Shown: in pieces, positions 32,555 through 35,651 of the stretch
Layout of the letters: each line of letters opens with the position of its first letter
Position numbering within the stretch: the first letter of the stretch is position 1
Origin: an uncultured Clostridia bacterium
Lineage (GTDB): Bacteria; Bacillota; Clostridia; TANB77; CAG-508
NCBI GenBank assembly: GCA_934121925.1
Contig: CAKOVK010000015.1
Span: forward strand, 1-35,651
Reading direction: 5' to 3'
DNA: 35,651 nucleotides
Notes under the pieces: model-generated
Database searches by the model: none
What the model was told of the DNA's origin: nothing
Seen by the model: only the letters and a program-made list of their open reading frames with translations
Translations under genes and position numbers: made by a program

Positions 32555-33529
32555 ATGAAAAAGGAAATGGTAGAAAAAATAGAAAGTGAAATTACACAAA
32601 AAACAAAACTACCAGATAATATAAAAGAACAAGCAAGAAAAAATATTTTTACAAATATCATAATTGCAATTATTGCAATATCATATTTTATATTTTTAAT
32701 ATTAGGAAGTGCTGGAAGTACAAAAAATGTTCGTATAGTGGACTTTAATATTTTCAGTATTATTATTTTAGGATTAGCAATTTGCCTATTTGAAATTGCA
32801 TATAAAAAAGATAACGGAGCAATTGCAATGTATGGAGTAGAAGCTTTAACAATTGCACTTACAACATTATTTTTACCTTATGTAATTTTTGAAGTTAGTG
32901 AAGCTCATAAAAAATATTATCTAATGGTAAGTTCTTATATAGGAATTTACTACATAATAAAATGCATATATATATCAGTAAAAACAAAGAAAAAATATTT
33001 AGAAGAAGCTAGTGATATAAAGGAAATTGTAAAAAAGGAAAATAAAAGAAGAAATGTCCAATACGAAGAGGAAAAGACAGAAGACACTCAAAAAGTTATA
33101 GAAAAAGTAGAAGAAGATAAAAAAGAAAACTTAAAAAGTGAAGAAAAAGGACAAATAAAAGAAGTAAAAAAAGAGAAAAAGCAAACTAAAAAAGAAAACA
33201 AAACAACCAAGGCTAAGAAGACTACTGAATCTACAAAAAAGGTAGATAAAAAAGAAGAAACCAATACTCCAAAAAGAAGAGGCAGACCTAAAAAAGAAGA
33301 AGTAAAAGAAACAAAACAAAATACAGAAAGTACAGTTAGTAAAACAAAAAGCATTAAGAAAAAAGAAAGCATAAAAAAAGAAATAAAAGAAGAAAGTAAA
33401 CCTAAAAAAAGAGGTAGACCTAAAAAACAAGAAATAGTACAAGAAGAAACAAAAGAGGAAGAACAAAAAAATAACAATGTGCCTAAAAAAAGGGGAAGAC
33501 CAAGAAAGGTGGTAACAGCAAATGATTAA
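32555..33529 (+). CDS. Four-helix membrane protein with an AT-hook tail
   Basis: 324 residues, starting on the base after the rsmE stop. After a short cytoplasmic N-terminus come four transmembrane helices (about 28-50, 60-78, 84-106 and 112-132). Residues 150-324 are very rich in Lys and Glu and include three AT-hook cores: KRRGRPKK (G243), KKRGRPKK (G287) and KKRGRPRK (G314). AT-hooks bind the minor groove of AT-rich DNA, so this may tether the chromosome to the membrane. No family is recognised. It overlaps yicC by 8 bases. Confidence 0.7.
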   Translation: MKKEMVEKIESEITQKTKLPDNIKEQARKNIFTNIIIAIIAISYFIFLILGSAGSTKNVRIVDFNIFSIIILGLAICLFEIAYKKDNGAIAMYGVEALTIALTTLFLPYVIFEVSEAHKKYYLMVSSYIGIYYIIKCIYISVKTKKKYLEEASDIKEIVKKENKRRNVQYEEEKTEDTQKVIEKVEEDKKENLKSEEKGQIKEVKKEKKQTKKENKTTKAKKTTESTKKVDKKEETNTPKRRGRPKKEEVKETKQNTESTVSKTKSIKKKESIKKEIKEESKPKKRGRPKKQEIVQEETKEEEQKNNNVPKKRGRPRKVVTAND

Positions 33530-34400
33530 AAGCATGACAGGATATGGAAGAAGCATATTTGAAAATGAGGGAAGAGAGTACATAGTAGAAATTAAATCTG
33601 TTAATAATAGATTTAATGATATAAGTATAAAAATGCCAAGAAGCTTAAACTATCTAGAAGATAGAATAAAAAAAGAAATTTTAAATTCTGTATCTAGAGG
33701 AAAAATAGATGTATTTATTACATTTAACAATAATAGTGATTTAGGAAAAAACATAAAATTAAACACAGACATAGCAAAAAAATATATAAATGAATTGAAA
33801 AAACTATCTAAAGAAGCAGAAATTATAGATAATATAAATATAATGGATATATCTAAATTTCCAGATGTTTTAAATATAAAAGTAGAAGAAGAAGCAGAAG
33901 AAGTTATAGAAAAAGAATTATTTATTGCTTTAGATCAGGCAATAAAAAGTTTTATAGAAATGAGACAAGTAGAAGGAAATAAAATAAAAGAGGACTTAGA
34001 AAAGAGAATAGATACAGTTTCAGAAAAAATCAAGCAAATTTCTAGTATTTCTACTGGACTTGTAGATGAATATATAGTAAAATTAGAAACAAGGATAAAA
34101 GAACTTTTAAAAACAGATGTAGTAGATGAATCTAGATTAGCACAAGAAGTAGTTATTTATTCAGACAAGTGCTCTGTAGAAGAAGAAATAACAAGACTTA
34201 AAAGTCATATTTCACAATTCTTAAATTTATTAAATTCAGAGATTGCAATAGGAAAAAAACTAGACTTTTTAATTCAAGAAATGAATAGAGAAACAAATAC
34301 AATAGGTTCAAAAGCAAACAATTTAGAAATAACAAACTTTGTTGTGGATATAAAGACTGAGCTAGAGAATGTACGTGAACAGATTCAAAACATAGAATAA
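33522..34400 (+). CDS. yicC: YicC-family endoribonuclease
   Basis: 292 residues, normal length. MIKSMTGYGRS at the start, EIKSVNNRFNDISIKMPRSL, RGKIDVFITF and the C-terminal SHISQFLNLLNSE, KKLDFLIQEMNRETNTIGSKAN are all family signatures (YicC_N and DUF1732). YicC is described as an RNA-cleaving protein affecting sRNA stability in E. coli. In Firmicutes it precedes remA, gmk and rpoZ, as here. Confidence 0.93.
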   Translation: MIKSMTGYGRSIFENEGREYIVEIKSVNNRFNDISIKMPRSLNYLEDRIKKEILNSVSRGKIDVFITFNNNSDLGKNIKLNTDIAKKYINELKKLSKEAEIIDNINIMDISKFPDVLNIKVEEEAEEVIEKELFIALDQAIKSFIEMRQVEGNKIKEDLEKRIDTVSEKIKQISSISTGLVDEYIVKLETRIKELLKTDVVDESRLAQEVVIYSDKCSVEEEITRLKSHISQFLNLLNSEIAIGKKLDFLIQEMNRETNTIGSKANNLEITNFVVDIKTELENVREQIQNIE

Positions 34401-34407
34401 AAATGTA

Positions 34408-34430
34408 GGGGCAGGCCCTGTGTCTGCCCG
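34408..34430. repeat. GC-rich REP-like hairpin
   Basis: GGGCAG (34409-34414) pairs with CTGCCC (34424-34429) around CCCTGTGT-type loop sequence. It stands out as GC-rich in an AT-rich gap after yicC and resembles short dispersed repeats; no T-run follows, so a terminator is unlikely. Confidence 0.4.
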
Positions 34431-34519
34431 TAAAAAGTATATAATACTATTTAGTATTTGTGTAATAAAAATAAATAGCACAAAATTTGCAAAGGCAAAT
34501 TTTGAAAGGAGATGAATTA

Positions 34520-34786
34520 ATGCAATTAATAAATATAGGTTTTGGAAATATTGTTTCTGCAAATAGAATAATATCAATTGTAAATCCAGATTCTGCCCCA
34601 ATAAAAAGATTAGTTCAAGAAGCTAAAGATAGCAAAATGGCAGTAGATGCAACCTCTGGAAGAAGAACAAGAGCAGTTATAATAATGGATTCAGGACATG
34701 TAATATTATCTGCTGTTCAACCAGAAACAGTAGCATCAAGATTAGATAAAGATATAACTAAAGAAGATGTAGAAGATAACAATTAA
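34520..34786 (+). CDS. remA: RemA/DUF370 biofilm regulator
   Basis: 88 residues from ATG 34520 behind GAAAGGAGA. LINIGFGNIVSANRIISIVNPDSAPIKR, VDATSGRRTRAVIIMDSGHVILSAVQPETV is the RemA (YlzA/DUF370) family pattern; in B. subtilis it forms a ring-like DNA-binding protein activating matrix and osmoprotection genes. The location between yicC and gmk is the conserved one. Confidence 0.95.
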   Translation: MQLINIGFGNIVSANRIISIVNPDSAPIKRLVQEAKDSKMAVDATSGRRTRAVIIMDSGHVILSAVQPETVASRLDKDITKEDVEDNN

Positions 34787-34812
34787 AAAATTAATAAAGG
34801 AGATTGATTAGA

Positions 34813-35001
34813 ATGATAATAAAACCAACAGTTACAGACTTATTAAAAATATTTAATAACAGATTTGAATTAGTAATAGTTACTTCAAAAAGAGCTAGAC
34901 AAATTGCTGCAGGAAGCCCAGTACTTACAAAGGTAGATGAAAAATCAACTGTTACACTTGCTGCAAATGAAATTGCAGAAGGAAAGGTGGTAAAATGCTA
35001 G
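34813..35001 (+). CDS. rpoZ: RNA polymerase omega subunit
   Basis: 62 residues from ATG 34813 (AAAGGAG 10 bases upstream). Begins MIIKPTVTDLL, then NNRFELVIVTSKRARQIAAG (the RARQI signature of omega) and ends VTLAANEIAEGKVV. Promotes assembly of the beta-prime subunit. In most Firmicutes the order is gmk-rpoZ, here it is rpoZ-gmk, and the two overlap by 7 bases. Confidence 0.9.
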   Translation: MIIKPTVTDLLKIFNNRFELVIVTSKRARQIAAGSPVLTKVDEKSTVTLAANEIAEGKVVKC

Positions 35002-35567
35002 TATTACTATCTGGAGTATCAGGTGCAGGAAAAGATACAATAAAAAAAGAACTTTTAAAAAGAATGAACAATGTTACAACAATGCCATCTTATACAGATA
35101 GAAGCCCAAGACCAGGAGAGACAAATGGAGGAGTATACAACTTTGTAACAACAGAAGAATTTGAACAAAAAATTAGGGAAAATGAATTCTATGAGTATTC
35201 TGTTCACCATGAACATTACTATGGAACTTCTAAAAAAATACTAAATGAGACTATGAAGGCTGGTAAAATAATAGTTAAAGATATAGAAGTTAATGGAACA
35301 GAAAATCTAATGAGATTATTAAAGGATGATACAAAAATAGTAACAATATTTTTAAGAGTTCCAAAAGAAGAACTAAGAAGAAGATTAGAACATAGAATAG
35401 AAAAAGCAAGTATAAAAGAAATAGAACTAAGGCTAAATAGATTTGACTATGAAGAATCAAAAATAGGAATATATGATTATGTTTTAAAAAATGACGACTT
35501 AGAAAAAACAGTACAAATAATTATGACAATAATTGAAAATGAATATAAATTAGCAAATGGAAGATAA
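34995..35567 (+). CDS. gmk: Guanylate kinase
   Basis: 190 residues. P-loop GVSGAGKDT at 7-15 (Ser more often found than Asp at the second-last place), then YTDRSPRPGETNGGVYNFVT with the GMP-binding residues, SVHHEHYYGTSK, KDIEVNGTENLMR and LRVPKEELRRRLEHR. It phosphorylates GMP to GDP. Slightly shorter than the usual 205 because it starts at the overlap with rpoZ. Confidence 0.93.
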   Translation: MLVLLSGVSGAGKDTIKKELLKRMNNVTTMPSYTDRSPRPGETNGGVYNFVTTEEFEQKIRENEFYEYSVHHEHYYGTSKKILNETMKAGKIIVKDIEVNGTENLMRLLKDDTKIVTIFLRVPKEELRRRLEHRIEKASIKEIELRLNRFDYEESKIGIYDYVLKNDDLEKTVQIIMTIIENEYKLANGR

Positions 35568-35572
35568 ACAAA

Positions 35573-35623
35573 AAAGAGGTTTGAATATATAATTGTATTT
35601 TAATTATATATTCAAACCTCTTT
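35573..35623 (+). terminator. Terminator after gmk
   Basis: A 22-bp perfect stem (AAAGAGGTTTG... / ...CAAACCTCTTT) with a 7-base loop, followed by GATATTTTT. Confidence 0.85.
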
Positions 35624-35651
35624 GATATTTTTAACATGGTAAATCTATTTT

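Noticed and set aside
33088..33583. Phe/Ser-rich minus-strand frames opposite the AT-hook gene
   Set aside because: They are the complement of Lys/Glu codons (AAA/GAA) and have no binding site.
1..35651. tRNA genes, CRISPR arrays, insertion sequences
   Set aside because: No GTTCGA-type T-arm with acceptor stem, no regularly spaced direct repeats and no transposase frame was found on either strand.

Overview
The window is a very AT-rich piece of chromosome from a low-GC, endospore-forming Firmicute, most likely an uncultured Clostridia-type lineage. Evidence for this is the spoIIAA-spoIIAB-sigF operon, a 23-codon spoVM next to rpmB, SigA-like promoters with 17-base spacers, AGGAGG ribosome binding sites, an NPKTG sortase-type surface protein, 6S RNA, and the order rlmN-prpC-prkC-rpe-(...)-spoVM-rpmB, which matches Bacillus/Clostridium apart from a missing rsgA. 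Arginine is written almost only as AGA/AGG.

Layout: 1-5331 holds the tail of a membrane protein, a 1540-residue repeat-rich surface protein and a small membrane-anchored protein. 5450-6015 holds hupB (minus) and a divergent mini transcription unit. 6335-10792 is rlmN-prpC-prkC-rpe. 10828-13616 holds a minus-strand polymer-forming membrane protein, nth (minus), a 49-codon membrane gene, spoVM, and rpmB (minus). 13780-17272 is a SigH-type promoter driving comF, a KAP-type P-loop NTPase and a left-handed beta-helix transferase-like gene. After a perfect 68-bp palindrome comes a second SigH-type promoter and spoIIAA-spoIIAB-sigF. A HAD phosphatase-like gene, miaB, a small unknown gene, mutS and a lipoprotein follow to 25383. 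6S RNA lies near 25631-25826. Then come a radical SAM/SPASM gene with a small membrane gene, prmC, a short whiA and hemW. 30573-31779 is a GNAT plus Thg1-like fusion, followed by rsmE, an AT-hook membrane protein, yicC, remA, rpoZ and gmk.

The outstanding feature is a recurrent reading-frame break. Six genes (prpC, prkC, nth, spoIIAA, the HAD gene twice, the GNAT-Thg1 gene) are each interrupted by a +1 shift. At all seven breaks the in-frame codon at the break is CGG followed by A, and the frame is restored by skipping the C and reading GGA (Gly), usually at a position where the family has a conserved glycine. I scanned every other gene here by eye: CGG is not used as an in-frame codon in any intact gene, while CGA, CGC and CGT are read as arginine. 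Catalytic residues lie on both sides of the breaks (Nth Lys and Asp/FeS cluster, PP2C metal ligands, HAD motifs in three frames). The parsimonious reading is that CGG is an unassigned or specialised codon that triggers systematic +1 frameshifting (or CGGA is a four-base glycine codon). I know of no described bacterial system like this. The decisive tests are a genome-wide search for in-frame CGG, the tRNA complement, and peptide mass spectrometry. No tRNA, rRNA, CRISPR array, transposase or integrase was seen.
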